This document shows, piece after piece, positions 49,514 to 58,956 of a stretch of 64,000 bases of DNA. This stretch comes from Mycobacterium kansasii ATCC 12478 (GTDB lineage: Bacteria > Actinomycetota > Actinomycetes > Mycobacteriales > Mycobacteriaceae). Made by a program: the position numbers and the translations under genes. The DNA is taken from positions 5,146,001 to 5,210,000 of the forward strand of contig NC_022663.1 of the NCBI RefSeq assembly GCF_000157895.3, in the 5' to 3' direction. The stretch's first letter is position 1. Each line of letters starts with the position of its first letter. The notes under the pieces are model-generated. The model ran no database searches, was not told the origin of the DNA, and saw only the letters and a list, made by a program, of their open reading frames with translations.

Positions 49514-51721
49514 TCAGGGACTGCGGTGCCGCTCCATCAGTGATACCTGGTGGTCGCGCACATTGTGGCCGTCGTGGGGCGCCGCCGTCCATTGTCCGTC
49601 CGGGCCCAGCTCCCAACAGCGGGTCGACGGGTCCAGCGCGGACTCGAACAGATCATCCAGCTGCGCAGTCAGTCTCGGGTCCTTGACCTGAGCCATCACC
49701 TCAACGCGCCGGTCGAGATTGCGGTGCATCATGTCGGCGCTGCCGATCCAGAACTCGTCGATGGCACGAAAATGCAGGATCCGCGAGTGTTCCAGGAAGC
49801 GGCCGAGAATGGATCGTGCGGTGATGTTTTCCGAGAAGCCTTCCACGCCGGGGCGTAACGCGCAGATGCCACGCACTACGACCTCGGTGGGCACGCCCGC
49901 CTGTGACGCGCGGTAGAGCGCGTCGATGACCTGTTCGTCGACCAGGGCGTTCATCTTGAGCCGGATCCGGCCGTTACCGTTTTCCCGGTGTGCGGCCACC
50001 TCCCGCTCGACGCGGTCGATGATGCCGGTGCGAATTCCGTGCGGAGCCACCAGCAGGTTGCGGTAGGACACCTTGCGTGAGTAACCGGTCAGCGAATTGA
50101 ACAAGTCGGTCAGGTCGGCTCCGATATCGGGCGCGGCCGTGAGCAGGCCGACGTCCTCGTACAGCCGGGCGGTCTTGCTGTTGTAATTGCCAGTCCCGAC
50201 ATGGCAATACCGCCGGATCAACGGGCCCTCGCGGCGAACGACGAGTGCGGTCTTGCAGTGCGTCTTGAGTCCGACGATGCCGTAGGCCACGTGTACGCCC
50301 GCCTGCTCGAGTTGTCGTGCCCACCGAATATTGGCCTGCTCGTCGAAGCGGGCCTTGATCTCGACCAGCGCGACCACCTGCTTGCCCGCTTCGGCCGCGT
50401 CGATCAAGGCCCGGACAATCGGCGAATCCCCGGAGGTGCGGTACAGGGTCTGCTTGATCGCCAGGACGTCGGGATCGGCGGCGGCCTGCTCGATGAACCG
50501 CTGCACGCTGGTGGAGAACGAATCATAGGGATGGTGCACCAGCACGTCGCCCTCGCGCAGCGTCGCGAAGATGCTCTTGGGTGTCTCCCGCTCGGCAAAG
50601 GCGGGATGGGTGGCCGGCACGAACGTCCGGTCTTTGAGCGCCGGCCGGTCCAGGCCGTAGATCTGCCACAGCGACGACAGGTCCAGCAGCCCCGGCACCT
50701 CGATCACGTCACCGGGATGGACATCGAGTTCGCGCAGCAGCAACTCCAGCATGCCTTCGGTCATGTCGTCGGCGACTTCCAGCCGCACCGGCGATCCGAA
50801 CCGCCGGCGGGCCAGTTCCCGTTCGAGCGCCTGCAGCAGATCTTCGTCGCGGTCCTCTTCGACTTCGAAGTCGGCGTTGCGGGTGATGCGGAACGCGTGA
50901 TGTTCGACGATTTCCATTCCCGGAAACAGCACCGGCAGGAAGGCCGCGATGAGCTCTTCCACCGGCAGAAACCGGTGGACGGTTTGTCCTTCGGTCCCGT
51001 CGGTATCGCTGTGGCCGACCAGCTCGACGAAGCGGTCGACGTTGTCGGGGACCTTGACCCGGGCGAAGTGCTGACCGCCGTCGTCGGGCTGGCGCACCGT
51101 GACTGCCAGGTTCAGGCTGAGCCCGCTGACGAACGGGAACGGGTGCGCGGGATCCACGGCCAGCGGGGTCAGGACGGGGAAGACCTGCTCGTTGAAGTAG
51201 ATCGATAATTGCTCGCGCTCAGTCTCATTCAGATCGGCCCAGGTGATGATGTAGATACCCTCTTCGCCGAGCGCCGGTAGCACCGAATCGAGGAACACCC
51301 GCGCGTGCCGGCCGGCGATCTGCTGGGTCTGCTCGCCGATGCGGCCCAGCTGCTCACGCGGTGTCAGACCGTCGGCGGAACGCACCGAAAGCCCCATTTC
51401 GTCGCGGCGTTTGAGACCGGCCACCCGAACCATGTAGAACTCGTCGAGGTTGGACGCGAAGATCGCCAGGAACTTGGCTCGCTCCAGCAACGGCATGGAG
51501 TTGTCGGCGGCAAGCGCCAGCACCCGAGCATTGAAATCCAGCCAGCTCAGTTCGCGGTTGAGGTAGCGGCCTTCGGGCAGCTGGTCGCTGATCGCCGCGG
51601 GTGTCGCAGCCGGGGGTGCCGTCAGTGCCGAGTCGCCTTGATGCCATGCATCTTCGTCTGGCTGCGCCTCCGTGACTGGACTGGTTTCGGTTTCGGTCAC
51701 CCAGCGATCATTGCTTATCAC
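49514..51721 (-). CDS. ppk1: Polyphosphate kinase 1
   Basis: 735 residues from GTG 51721 (VISNDRWVTETE), aligned with the H37Rv start; the open frame reaches 52018 but overlaps fbiD antisense-free sequence and is unsupported. The PPK N domain is YLNRELSWLDFNARVL, then the head domain, then two PLD-like catalytic domains with VHHPYDSF, KTHCKTALVVRREG and YCHVGTGNYNSKTARLYEDVG; the latter region holds the autophosphorylated His of the family. It makes polyphosphate from ATP reversibly. Middle gene of the minus-strand set fbiD-ppk1-mutT1. Confidence 0.97.
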   Translation of the reverse strand: MISNDRWVTETETSPVTEAQPDEDAWHQGDSALTAPPAATPAAISDQLPEGRYLNRELSWLDFNARVLALAADNSMPLLERAKFLAIFASNLDEFYMVRVAGLKRRDEMGLSVRSADGLTPREQLGRIGEQTQQIAGRHARVFLDSVLPALGEEGIYIITWADLNETEREQLSIYFNEQVFPVLTPLAVDPAHPFPFVSGLSLNLAVTVRQPDDGGQHFARVKVPDNVDRFVELVGHSDTDGTEGQTVHRFLPVEELIAAFLPVLFPGMEIVEHHAFRITRNADFEVEEDRDEDLLQALERELARRRFGSPVRLEVADDMTEGMLELLLRELDVHPGDVIEVPGLLDLSSLWQIYGLDRPALKDRTFVPATHPAFAERETPKSIFATLREGDVLVHHPYDSFSTSVQRFIEQAAADPDVLAIKQTLYRTSGDSPIVRALIDAAEAGKQVVALVEIKARFDEQANIRWARQLEQAGVHVAYGIVGLKTHCKTALVVRREGPLIRRYCHVGTGNYNSKTARLYEDVGLLTAAPDIGADLTDLFNSLTGYSRKVSYRNLLVAPHGIRTGIIDRVEREVAAHRENGNGRIRLKMNALVDEQVIDALYRASQAGVPTEVVVRGICALRPGVEGFSENITARSILGRFLEHSRILHFRAIDEFWIGSADMMHRNLDRRVEVMAQVKDPRLTAQLDDLFESALDPSTRCWELGPDGQWTAAPHDGHNVRDHQVSLMERHRSP

Positions 51722-51801
51722 CCGGTGACGTTGCCAGCATCCAGGCGACATCAATCTGACGTTGGTGTGCCGTTCACCTTCGGACGGGCCCGCAACACCG
51801 G

Positions 51802-52452
51802 CTACCGGTGACCGATGGCTCGCGCGGTCGCCGGCCCGACGCCCAGGCGGCGCGCGGCCGCCAAGTCCGCGGGCGTGTCGACATCGCACCGCAGGCCGGG
51901 CCAGGCTCCGGTGAGCTCGACCGCACCCGAACGGCGGTGCCGCGCGGACGAATCCGCCCCGAACTGCGGGTCGAGTGCGGCGCCGAAGGCACACAGCGCG
52001 GCCGTTCCGGTTCCGCACCGGTCGGCGACGAAGCTGCGCTGGTGCTGACGTGCCGCAGCGATCGCCTCGGCAAGCTCCTGCGGCTGTAGTGCCGGCAAAT
52101 CACCTTGCAGCACAACAAGATTCGCTAACGATCCGGCCATCGTACGTTCGGCGACGGCGATGGCGTTGTTGAGCGGGTCGGCATCGTCTTGCGGCGTCGG
52201 GTCGGCCAGCACCGCGGCGCCGAGCCCCGCTGCCGCAGCCGCAGCCGCCTCGTCGGGCGTGATGACGGTGATCGAGTGCAATGCGCGCACGCGGACGGCC
52301 GCGGTCAACGTGTCGACCAGCATTGCCAGTACCACATTTTCCCGCGTCCGCGCCGAGAACACCGGGGCCAGCCGGGTCTTGGCGGCCGCCAACCGCTTGA
52401 CGGCGATGATCAAGCCGACATCACCGCTACCGTCGGCCAGTGTGCCGCTCAT
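51802..52452 (-). CDS. fbiD: Phosphoenolpyruvate guanylyltransferase FbiD
   Basis: 216 residues from ATG 52452 (MSGTLADGSGDVGLIIAVKR); an ATG 9 bp earlier (MTSMSG) and a longer frame to 52509 also exist. CofC-like nucleotidyltransferase: IIAVKRLAAAKTRLAPVFS, the VVLQGDLPAL metal-binding motif and RCDVDTPADLAAARRLGVG. In mycobacteria it activates phosphoenolpyruvate with GTP as the start of cofactor F420 synthesis. It is divergent from gpsA, with 129 bp between starts. F420 users in this window include the ketoreductase-like LLM protein and the FDOR protein. Confidence 0.94.
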   Translation of the reverse strand: MSGTLADGSGDVGLIIAVKRLAAAKTRLAPVFSARTRENVVLAMLVDTLTAAVRVRALHSITVITPDEAAAAAAAGLGAAVLADPTPQDDADPLNNAIAVAERTMAGSLANLVVLQGDLPALQPQELAEAIAAARQHQRSFVADRCGTGTAALCAFGAALDPQFGADSSARHRRSGAVELTGAWPGLRCDVDTPADLAAARRLGVGPATARAIGHR

Positions 52453-52581
52453 GGAGGTCATCCTGCCAGCGCCGGTTTCCGGGTGAACGGTGAGCGTCGG
52501 GCTGGACATGGCGGTGGCCGGCTGGCGGGTCTACTGTGTAGCGGCTGCAGCTGCCATAACGGACAAAAAGGGGGTGTGCGG

Positions 52582-53589
52582 ATGGCCGGCACGGGAACCG
52601 TTGCGGTGATGGGGGCCGGCGCGTGGGGCACCGCGCTGGCCAAGGTGCTGGCCGACGCCGGTGGCGAGGTCATCCTGTGGGCCCGACGAGCCGACGTCGC
52701 CGAGCAGATCAACAGCACCCGATACAACCCCGACTATCTGCCCGGCACGTTGCTGCCGCCCGGTATCCGCGCCACCCCCGAGGCCGAGGAGGCGCTCAGC
52801 GGCGCAGCCACGGTCCTGCTGGGCGTTCCGGCGCAGATGCTGCGCGCCAATCTGGAGCGGTGGGCCGGCTTGTTGCCCGAGGACGCGACCCTGGTCAGTT
52901 TGGCCAAGGGCATCGAACTCGGCACCCTGATGCGGATGAGCCAGGTGATCACCTCGGTGACCGGAGTAGACCCGGCACACGTCGCGGTGATCTCCGGGCC
53001 CAACCTGGCCAGTGAGATCGCTGAGTGTCAGCCGGCGGCCACCGTCGTCGCATGCAGCGACTCCGGCCGGGCGGTCGCCCTGCAGCGTGCGCTGAACAGC
53101 GGCTACTTCCGCCCGTACACCAACAGCGATGTCATCGGCACCGAGATCGGTGGCGCCTGCAAGAACGTGATTGCGCTGGCGTGCGGGATGGCCGTCGGCG
53201 TCGGGTTGGGCGAAAACACCGCGGCGGCCATCATCACCCGCGGGCTTGCCGAAATCATGCGGCTCGGGATCGCGCTGGGCGCCAAGGGCGCGACACTGGC
53301 CGGGCTGGCCGGGGTGGGGGACCTGGTGGCCACCTGCACCTCACCGCATTCCCGTAACCGGTCGTTCGGCGAGCGACTGGGCCGGGGCGAGACCATGCAA
53401 TCGGCGTTGCAGCACCGCGACGGCCACGTCGTCGAGGGGGTCACGTCGTGTGAGGCGGTGCTCGCGCTGGCGTCCAGCTACGACGTCGAGATGCCGCTGA
53501 CCGACGCCGTGCACCGGGTCTGTCATAAGGGGCTGTCGGTGAACGAGGCGATAGCGCTGTTGCTGGGTCGCAGCACCAAACCCGAGTAA
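52582..53589 (+). CDS. gpsA: NAD(P)-dependent glycerol-3-phosphate dehydrogenase
   Basis: 335 residues from ATG 52582 (MAGTGTVAVMGAGAWGTALA); GTG 52576 would add two residues. Rossmann motif GAGAWG (11-16), the catalytic Lys in IGTEIGGACKNVIALACGMA, and RNRSFGERLGRGE with the substrate-binding VVEGVTSCEAV. It reduces dihydroxyacetone phosphate to glycerol-3-phosphate for phospholipid synthesis. It corresponds to gpdA2 of M. tuberculosis. An imperfect inverted repeat lies 32 bp after the stop. Confidence 0.97.
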   Translation: MAGTGTVAVMGAGAWGTALAKVLADAGGEVILWARRADVAEQINSTRYNPDYLPGTLLPPGIRATPEAEEALSGAATVLLGVPAQMLRANLERWAGLLPEDATLVSLAKGIELGTLMRMSQVITSVTGVDPAHVAVISGPNLASEIAECQPAATVVACSDSGRAVALQRALNSGYFRPYTNSDVIGTEIGGACKNVIALACGMAVGVGLGENTAAAIITRGLAEIMRLGIALGAKGATLAGLAGVGDLVATCTSPHSRNRSFGERLGRGETMQSALQHRDGHVVEGVTSCEAVLALASSYDVEMPLTDAVHRVCHKGLSVNEAIALLLGRSTKPE

Positions 53590-53620
53590 GCGCCCGGGCC
53601 ACTCGCCGCTGAACATCGTC

Positions 53621-53675
53621 GAACCTGTAACTACGCAGGCCCCTACTCGAACTTCCGCTGCGAAGTTACAGGCTC
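53621..53675. repeat. Inverted repeat between gpsA and ddlA
   Basis: Arms 53621-53638 and 53658-53675 match at 16 of 18 positions (core CCTGTAACT.CGCAG), with a 19-nt loop. It is terminator-like in place, within the 172-bp gap. It is unlike the GCAGACGC elements in sequence. Confidence 0.65.
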
Positions 53676-53761
53676 GGTGCATCGTCATCGAGCAAGCGCA
53701 CGGACGGGCGGAGGGCGGGAGCCGGGTGTCGTCGCGTCCCACCCGGTAGCCTCTCCAGGTT

Positions 53762-54874
53762 GTGAGTGCCAGCGACCGGCGTGCCCGGGTTGCCGTCGTG
53801 TTCGGCGGCCGCAGCAACGAGCACGCCATTTCCTGCGTGTCGGCGGGCAGCATCCTGCGCAACCTCGACCCGCAGCGGTTCGAGGTGATCGCGATCGGCA
53901 TCACGCCACAAGGCTCGTGGGTACTCACCGACGGCAACCCCGACGCCCTGGCCATCACCAACCGGCAACTACCCGCGGTCAGCTCCGAATCGGGCACCTT
54001 GCTGGCGTTGCCCGCCGACCCGCAGTGGGGCGGCCGACTGGTGTCGTTGCCCCCGGGTGCCGGTGAGGTGTTGGCCTCCGTCGACGTGGTGTTCCCGGTG
54101 CTGCACGGCCCCTACGGGGAGGACGGCACCATCCAGGGACTGCTCGAGCTTGCCGGTGTGCCCTACGTCGGTGCCGGTGTGCTGGCCAGTGCCGCGGGCA
54201 TGGACAAGGAATTCACCAAAAAGCTGCTGACCGCGGACGGGCTTCCGGTCGGGCCGCACGCGGTGCTGCGTCCGTCGCGGCCGGCGTTGAGTCTCGACGA
54301 ATGCGAGCGGCTGGGGCTGCCGGCGTACGTCAAACCCGCGCGCGGCGGCTCGTCGATCGGTGTCAGCCGGGTGTCGAGCTGGGATGAGTTGCCCGCCGCG
54401 GTCGCCGAGGCGCGCCGGCACGATCCGAAGGTGATCGTCGAGGCCGCCGTCAACGGCCGTGAGCTGGAATGCGGTGTGCTCGAATTCCCGGACGGCACGG
54501 TGCAAGCCAGCACGCTGGGGGAGATCCGGGTGGCCGGGGTGCGCGGACGCGAGGATGCCTTCTACGACTTCGCGACCAAATACCTCGACGACGCAGCCGA
54601 GCTGGATGTGCCCGCCAAGGTCGACGACGACGTCGCCGACGCGGTGCGGGACCTGGCGATCCGGGCGTTTCACGCCATCGACTGCCAGGGCCTGGCCCGG
54701 GTGGACTTCTTCCTCACCGAGGAGGGCCCGGTGATCAACGAAATCAACACCATGCCGGGGTTTACCACGATCTCGATGTACCCCCGGATGTGGGCGGCCA
54801 GCGGCGTCGACTATCCCACGCTGCTGGCGACCATGGTGGAGACGGCACTGGCCCGGGGAGTGGGCCTGCGCTAA
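53762..54874 (+). CDS. ddlA: D-alanine--D-alanine ligase
   Basis: 370 residues from a GTG. ATP-grasp ligase: VAVVFGGRSNEHAISCVSAG, VFPVLHGPYGEDGTIQGLLE, YVKPARGGSSIGVSRV, and the metal and ADP-binding end RVDFFLTEEGPVINEINTMP followed by TTISMYPRMW. It makes the D-Ala-D-Ala dipeptide of peptidoglycan and is the target of cycloserine. Its TAA overlaps the stop of the convergent DUF3515 gene by 3 bases. Confidence 0.98.
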   Translation: MSASDRRARVAVVFGGRSNEHAISCVSAGSILRNLDPQRFEVIAIGITPQGSWVLTDGNPDALAITNRQLPAVSSESGTLLALPADPQWGGRLVSLPPGAGEVLASVDVVFPVLHGPYGEDGTIQGLLELAGVPYVGAGVLASAAGMDKEFTKKLLTADGLPVGPHAVLRPSRPALSLDECERLGLPAYVKPARGGSSIGVSRVSSWDELPAAVAEARRHDPKVIVEAAVNGRELECGVLEFPDGTVQASTLGEIRVAGVRGREDAFYDFATKYLDDAAELDVPAKVDDDVADAVRDLAIRAFHAIDCQGLARVDFFLTEEGPVINEINTMPGFTTISMYPRMWAASGVDYPTLLATMVETALARGVGLR

Positions 54875-55494
54875 CCGGTCGGCGCCGGGTCGATCGGCAC
54901 CGCCGCAATGGTGCGGTCGATGACCTCGGACAACTCCTGGATGGGCGTCGGCCCCGACCCCGCCGGCAGCGTCAGCGCGACGTATACCGGTCGGTCGACC
55001 GTGTACCAGGTGGACCTGGCCTCCGATGGGGTTTCGTCGGTAACCCGGAACCACTGCACCCGGTCGACGATCTGGATCGGCGCGCCCACGACGAAGTCGG
55101 CCGGGCGGTCGAGGCCGCAACGCATGATGACCGGCTCGCGGCCCGGCCCGAAGCTCCAGGCGCTCGCGCCTTCCGGGGCCGGTTGCGCAATCGTCACTCG
55201 CTGATAGTCACCCAGGTGCTGCGGCAGCGCGGCCGTCAAAGCCCGGCAGGCCGGACTGCCGGCGTGTGGGGCCGGCACGGCCGCAACGGTGACCGGTTGT
55301 TGCGAGGTGTGGCGGGTCGCCGCGATCACCAGGATCACCCCGACCGTCGCCACGGCCAGTACCACGGCGGCAATGATCAGGATGCGTGGCGGACCGTCTA
55401 CTTCGGCTTCGGGGTTGGGAGGGGCATCGCCCGTCACCTCGCCGGCCACCTCCGACTCACCTTGACTGCCCGGCTGTCCCAGGGCCACCGACAT
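54871..55494 (-). CDS. DUF3515 membrane-anchored protein, Rv2980-type
   Basis: 207 residues from ATG 55494 (MSVALGQPGSQGESE); the open frame reaches 55659 but would overlap thiL. An acidic cytoplasmic head is followed by one membrane segment (ILIIAAVVLAVATVGVILVI, about 35-57) and an external domain. PACRALTAALPQHLGD, WSFGPGREPVIMRCGLDRPA and VQWFRVTDE mark the actinobacterial DUF3515 family, with two Cys that may form a disulfide. Function unknown; its place next to ddlA is conserved and may hint at an envelope role. It is divergent from thiL. Confidence 0.85.
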   Translation of the reverse strand: MSVALGQPGSQGESEVAGEVTGDAPPNPEAEVDGPPRILIIAAVVLAVATVGVILVIAATRHTSQQPVTVAAVPAPHAGSPACRALTAALPQHLGDYQRVTIAQPAPEGASAWSFGPGREPVIMRCGLDRPADFVVGAPIQIVDRVQWFRVTDETPSEARSTWYTVDRPVYVALTLPAGSGPTPIQELSEVIDRTIAAVPIDPAPTG

Positions 55495-55588
55495 CCCGCC
55501 CGGATGTTCGGGTTGCCAGAGCTCATACACTAGCGCGGTCCACCCGGGCGGGCAGGGGACCCGGGTGAGACGTCCCGTAGGAGGTGGT

Positions 55589-56566
55589 GTGCGCGAGGAC
55601 GCATCGGGGCAAGTGCCGGGGGAGTCTTCGACACTGCACCAGCTCGGGGAGTTCGCCATGATCGACCGTTTGGTGACCGGTCGCCGTCAGCCTCCCGTCG
55701 TCGAGCTCGGGCCCGGCGACGACGCCGCCGTAGTCGCCGCCCCCGACGGCCGCGTCGTGATGTCGACCGACATGCTGGTGCAGGACCGGCACTTTCGGTT
55801 GGACTGGTCGAGACCCCACGACGTGGGCCGCAAGGCGATCGCCCAAAACGCTGCCGACATCGCGGCGATGGGCGCGCGCTGTACCGCGTTCGTGGTGAGC
55901 TTCGGGGCGCCCATCGACACACCCGCGGCCCAGGCGAGCGCACTGGTCGACGGCATGTGGGACGAGGCGGACCGAATCGGCGCCGGCATCGTCGGCGGCG
56001 ATCTGGTCAGCTGCCCGCAATGGGTGGTGTCGGTGACTGTCCTTGGGGACCTCGAGGGACGCGCACCGGTACGGCGCTCCGGCGCAACACCCGGTTCGAT
56101 CGTGGCGGTGGCCGGTGAACTGGGCCGCTCGGCGGCCGGCTATGAGTTGTGGCACAACGGAATTGACGGGTTCGACGAGTTGCGGCGCCGGCATCTGGTG
56201 CCCGAGCCGCCGTACCGGCAGGGGGTGGCGGCCGCCGCCGCGGGGGCCCAGGCCATGATCGACATCTCCGACGGTCTCGTCGCCGACCTGCGCCATCTCG
56301 CGCAGGCGTCCGCGGTCGGTATCGACGTGTCGACCGCGGCGCTGGCTCACGACCACGCCGCGCTGACCGCGGCCGCCGCCGCCGTGGACGCCGATCCGTG
56401 GCGCTGGGTGCTCGGCGGTGGTGAAGACCATGCCCTGGTGGCGTGTTTCGCCGCTGCGGTGCCGGCCGGCTGGCGCGTCATCGGACGGGTGGTCGACGGC
56501 CCGGCGCGGGTGCTGGTCGACGGCACCGAGTGGGGCGGATATGCGGGTTGGCAGTCGTTCGATTGA
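55589..56566 (+). CDS. thiL: Thiamine-monophosphate kinase
   Basis: 325 residues from GTG 55589, preceded by AGGAGG (55579-55584); an earlier in-frame start at 55565 lacks such a site. AIRS/PurM-like fold: LGEFAMIDRLV, ELGPGDDAAVVAAPDGR, STDMLVQDRHFRLDWS, VGRKAIAQNAADIAAMGA and MIDISDGLVADLRHLA. It phosphorylates TMP to the active cofactor thiamine pyrophosphate, needed by enzymes such as IlvB. It is followed within 25 bp by a DUF1330 gene and ung, a likely operon. Confidence 0.96.
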   Translation: MREDASGQVPGESSTLHQLGEFAMIDRLVTGRRQPPVVELGPGDDAAVVAAPDGRVVMSTDMLVQDRHFRLDWSRPHDVGRKAIAQNAADIAAMGARCTAFVVSFGAPIDTPAAQASALVDGMWDEADRIGAGIVGGDLVSCPQWVVSVTVLGDLEGRAPVRRSGATPGSIVAVAGELGRSAAGYELWHNGIDGFDELRRRHLVPEPPYRQGVAAAAAGAQAMIDISDGLVADLRHLAQASAVGIDVSTAALAHDHAALTAAAAAVDADPWRWVLGGGEDHALVACFAAAVPAGWRVIGRVVDGPARVLVDGTEWGGYAGWQSFD

Positions 56567-56591
56567 GCACGCCGTTGAGTAGGGTGGCGCG

Positions 56592-56882
56592 GTGACCGTC
56601 TACGGTATCGCGCAGCTGAGAATCACCGATCGGGCAGCATATGACCGGTACCAGGCCAGGTTCATGGAAGTATTTCGCCGTCATCCGGGAACGTTGCTGG
56701 CTGCCGACGAGTCACCGAAGTTGATCGAGGGCCAGTGGAACCATCAGAAAGTGGTGCTGATGTCGTTTCCCGACGAGGCCGCATTCCGTGGCTGGGCGCA
56801 ATCGCCTGAATACCAAGAAATTTCGAAAGACCGTCTGGCGGGCGCCGATACGGTGGTGCTGCTGGCACAAGGCCTGCAGTGA
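56592..56882 (+). CDS. DUF1330 domain protein
   Basis: 96 residues from a GTG. Dimeric alpha-beta barrel type: TVYGIAQLRITDRAAYDRYQ, FMEVFRRHPGTLLAADESPK, VVLMSFPDEAAFRGWAQSPE and DRLAGADTVVLLAQG. Many members are uncharacterised and some are heme- or polyketide-handling-like by fold only. It is 25 bp after thiL and overlaps the ung start, so it probably rides in the thiL-ung transcript. I do not recall it between thiL and ung in H37Rv. Confidence 0.88.
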   Translation: MTVYGIAQLRITDRAAYDRYQARFMEVFRRHPGTLLAADESPKLIEGQWNHQKVVLMSFPDEAAFRGWAQSPEYQEISKDRLAGADTVVLLAQGLQ

Positions 56883-57562
56883 CCGCGCGTCCGCTGAGCG
56901 AACTGGTCGAGCAGGGCTGGGCAGCCGCGTTGCACCCGGTGGCCGACCAGGTCGCCCAGATGGGGCAGTTTCTGCGCGCCGAGATCGCGGCCGGCCGCAA
57001 GTACCTCCCGGCGGGGCCGAATGTGTTGCGCGCCTTCACGTTTCCTTTCGACCAGGTGCGGGTGCTGATCGTTGGGCAGGACCCTTACCCGACACCCGGA
57101 CATGCAGTGGGACTGAGCTTTTCGGTCGCCCCCGAGGTTCGTCCGCTACCGCGCAGCCTGGACAACATCTTCCAGGAGTACGCAGCCGACCTGGGGTATC
57201 GGCAGCCCTCGTGCGGTGATCTGACGCCCTGGGCGCAGCGCGGCGTGATGTTGTTGAACAGGGTGCTCACCGTGCGACCGAGCAACCCGGCGTCGCACCG
57301 GGGCAAGGGCTGGGAAGTGGTGACCGAGTGTGCGATTCGCGCGCTCGTCGCGCGGTCGAAGCCCCTGGTGGCCATCCTGTGGGGGCGTGACGCGTCGACG
57401 CTGAAGCCGATGCTGGCCGCCGGCAAATGTGTCGCCATCGAATCACCGCATCCGTCGCCGCTGTCGGCCTCGCGGGGGTTCTTCGGCTCGCGGCCGTTCA
57501 GCCGTGCCAACGAGCTGCTTTCGGGGATGGGTGCCGACCCGATCGATTGGCGGCTGCCGTGA
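56879..57562 (+). CDS. ung: Uracil-DNA glycosylase
   Basis: 227 residues from a GTG overlapping the DUF1330 stop. Family 1 UDG: the water-activating motif VGQDPYPTPGHAVGLSFSV with Asp68, LLNRVLTVRPSNPASH, and the HPSPLSASRGF loop with His191. It removes uracil arising by cytosine deamination, important in a high-GC genome. It converges on the PPE gene. Confidence 0.98.
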   Translation: MTARPLSELVEQGWAAALHPVADQVAQMGQFLRAEIAAGRKYLPAGPNVLRAFTFPFDQVRVLIVGQDPYPTPGHAVGLSFSVAPEVRPLPRSLDNIFQEYAADLGYRQPSCGDLTPWAQRGVMLLNRVLTVRPSNPASHRGKGWEVVTECAIRALVARSKPLVAILWGRDASTLKPMLAAGKCVAIESPHPSPLSASRGFFGSRPFSRANELLSGMGADPIDWRLP

Positions 57563-57612
57563 CCGAGATGCTGGCGCTGCGTATGCATTGGTTCGGTCCC
57601 CCTTTTTCTGCG

Positions 57613-58956
57613 CTAAACGCATCCCACATTGGTCAGGCCAACCAGGCTTGCATTCCAACAATTCGGCAACATCGGCAGCTGCGGGCCGCTCCCCGACTCG
57701 TTACCACCTAACGTGGCCAACCCGGCAGCGTGGGCGGCACCTCCTGATGGCGCGTTGCCGGCAAACCCCAGCGCGCCGGCACCGTGATCCGAAGCCGCCA
57801 CCGGCACCGGCGCCTGCGAGCAACTGCCGGCCGTTGCGACCGACACCAACTGTGCTTGTGGCAACACTGCCGACGGCTCCACAGCGCTGACCGCTACCCC
57901 CGCCACAGGCGGGGCAACCAGGCCCGCTACAGCGCTCGAGTTAGCGGCAGCAGCCGAAACCGGCAGTGCCGTCGCCGCGGCTACCGGACCCAGCAGGGTG
58001 GGGAGCATCCCAAGGTTCAGCCCCATGATCCATTGACTGATCCATTGGATCACCAGATTGCCGACTTCATAACCGAAGACGAAAGGAAGAAATACAGTGG
58101 CGAACGTTTCTATTCCGACAGTGAGCCACGCGAGCTCTAGGTATGTCAGGGCTTCGAGCGCCAAATGTGTGTTGCCGATCAAGAGCAAGTACCCAACAAA
58201 CAACAAGACAATTGGCGTGTAGAAAGCCATCATGAGGGTAAAAATTGCAAGGGCCGGAACGGCGAGAATCTCCGTGCCAACGACTTTGATCAGATCCCAC
58301 AAGATCTGCCATATCGGAAAGGGCTCGTAGCTGATGGCGTGCGCAGCGCCGGCTACGATCTCGCCGGCCAGACCGGCGCCGGGTTTGATGATGATTGGCG
58401 CCGGTGGGGTATGCGGCATTGACGCCATTGCGGCCGCAGTGACTGCGTCATAGATGCTCATAGTGGTTGCTGCCTGAATCCACATCCGCACATAGTCGGC
58501 CTCGTTGAGTGCTATCGGGATGGTGTTGATGCCAAAGAAATTCGTTGCCAGCAACACCGCGTGGGTGGCGTGGTTGGCGGCCAGCTCCGGCAGTGTCGGC
58601 ATCGCTGCGACCGCGCTGACATAGGCAGCCGCCACCGCCTGATGTGCTGCCGAGACCGCGGCGCTATCGCTACTGGCCTGAACCAGCCACGCCACATACG
58701 GACCGTAGGCCCCCGCACACATCTCCGCGGTGGGGCCCTGCCACGCCCCGGTCCGCAGCGCGCCCAACACCGCGGTGAGTTCTTCAGCCACCGACGCATA
58801 GTCGACACCCAACGACGCCCATTCCGCGGCGGCCGCCAGCAACGGGGCTGCTCCCGGGCCGGCGCTCAGCAAGGCCGAATGCACTTCCGGCGGCGAAGCC
58901 AGCCACACCGGTGCACCGGCAACGGCGGCCAAAGTTTCATCCACGCATGGCGTCAC
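57613..58956 (-). CDS. PPE-family protein with hydrophobic C-terminal half
   Basis: 447 residues from GTG 58956, preceded by GGAAGAGG; a GTG at 58974 is less well placed. The N-terminal PPE domain (about 18-180) has WLASPPEVHSALLSAGPGA, the WxG-type GAWQGPTAEMCAGAYGPYVA and a helical hairpin to MSIYDAVTAAAMASMP. From about residue 210, long hydrophobic stretches occur (LAVPALAIFTLMMAFY, IVLLFVGYLLLIGNTHLAL, FATVFLPFVFGYEVGNLVI), then an Ala/Ser/Gly/Pro tail. PPE proteins are exported by ESX systems with a PE partner; no PE or ESX gene adjoins. I recall no PPE gene between ung and rpmB in H37Rv, so it is an insertion or a lineage-specific gene. Confidence 0.88.
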   Translation of the reverse strand: MTPCVDETLAAVAGAPVWLASPPEVHSALLSAGPGAAPLLAAAAEWASLGVDYASVAEELTAVLGALRTGAWQGPTAEMCAGAYGPYVAWLVQASSDSAAVSAAHQAVAAAYVSAVAAMPTLPELAANHATHAVLLATNFFGINTIPIALNEADYVRMWIQAATTMSIYDAVTAAAMASMPHTPPAPIIIKPGAGLAGEIVAGAAHAISYEPFPIWQILWDLIKVVGTEILAVPALAIFTLMMAFYTPIVLLFVGYLLLIGNTHLALEALTYLELAWLTVGIETFATVFLPFVFGYEVGNLVIQWISQWIMGLNLGMLPTLLGPVAAATALPVSAAAANSSAVAGLVAPPVAGVAVSAVEPSAVLPQAQLVSVATAGSCSQAPVPVAASDHGAGALGFAGNAPSGGAAHAAGLATLGGNESGSGPQLPMLPNCWNASLVGLTNVGCV

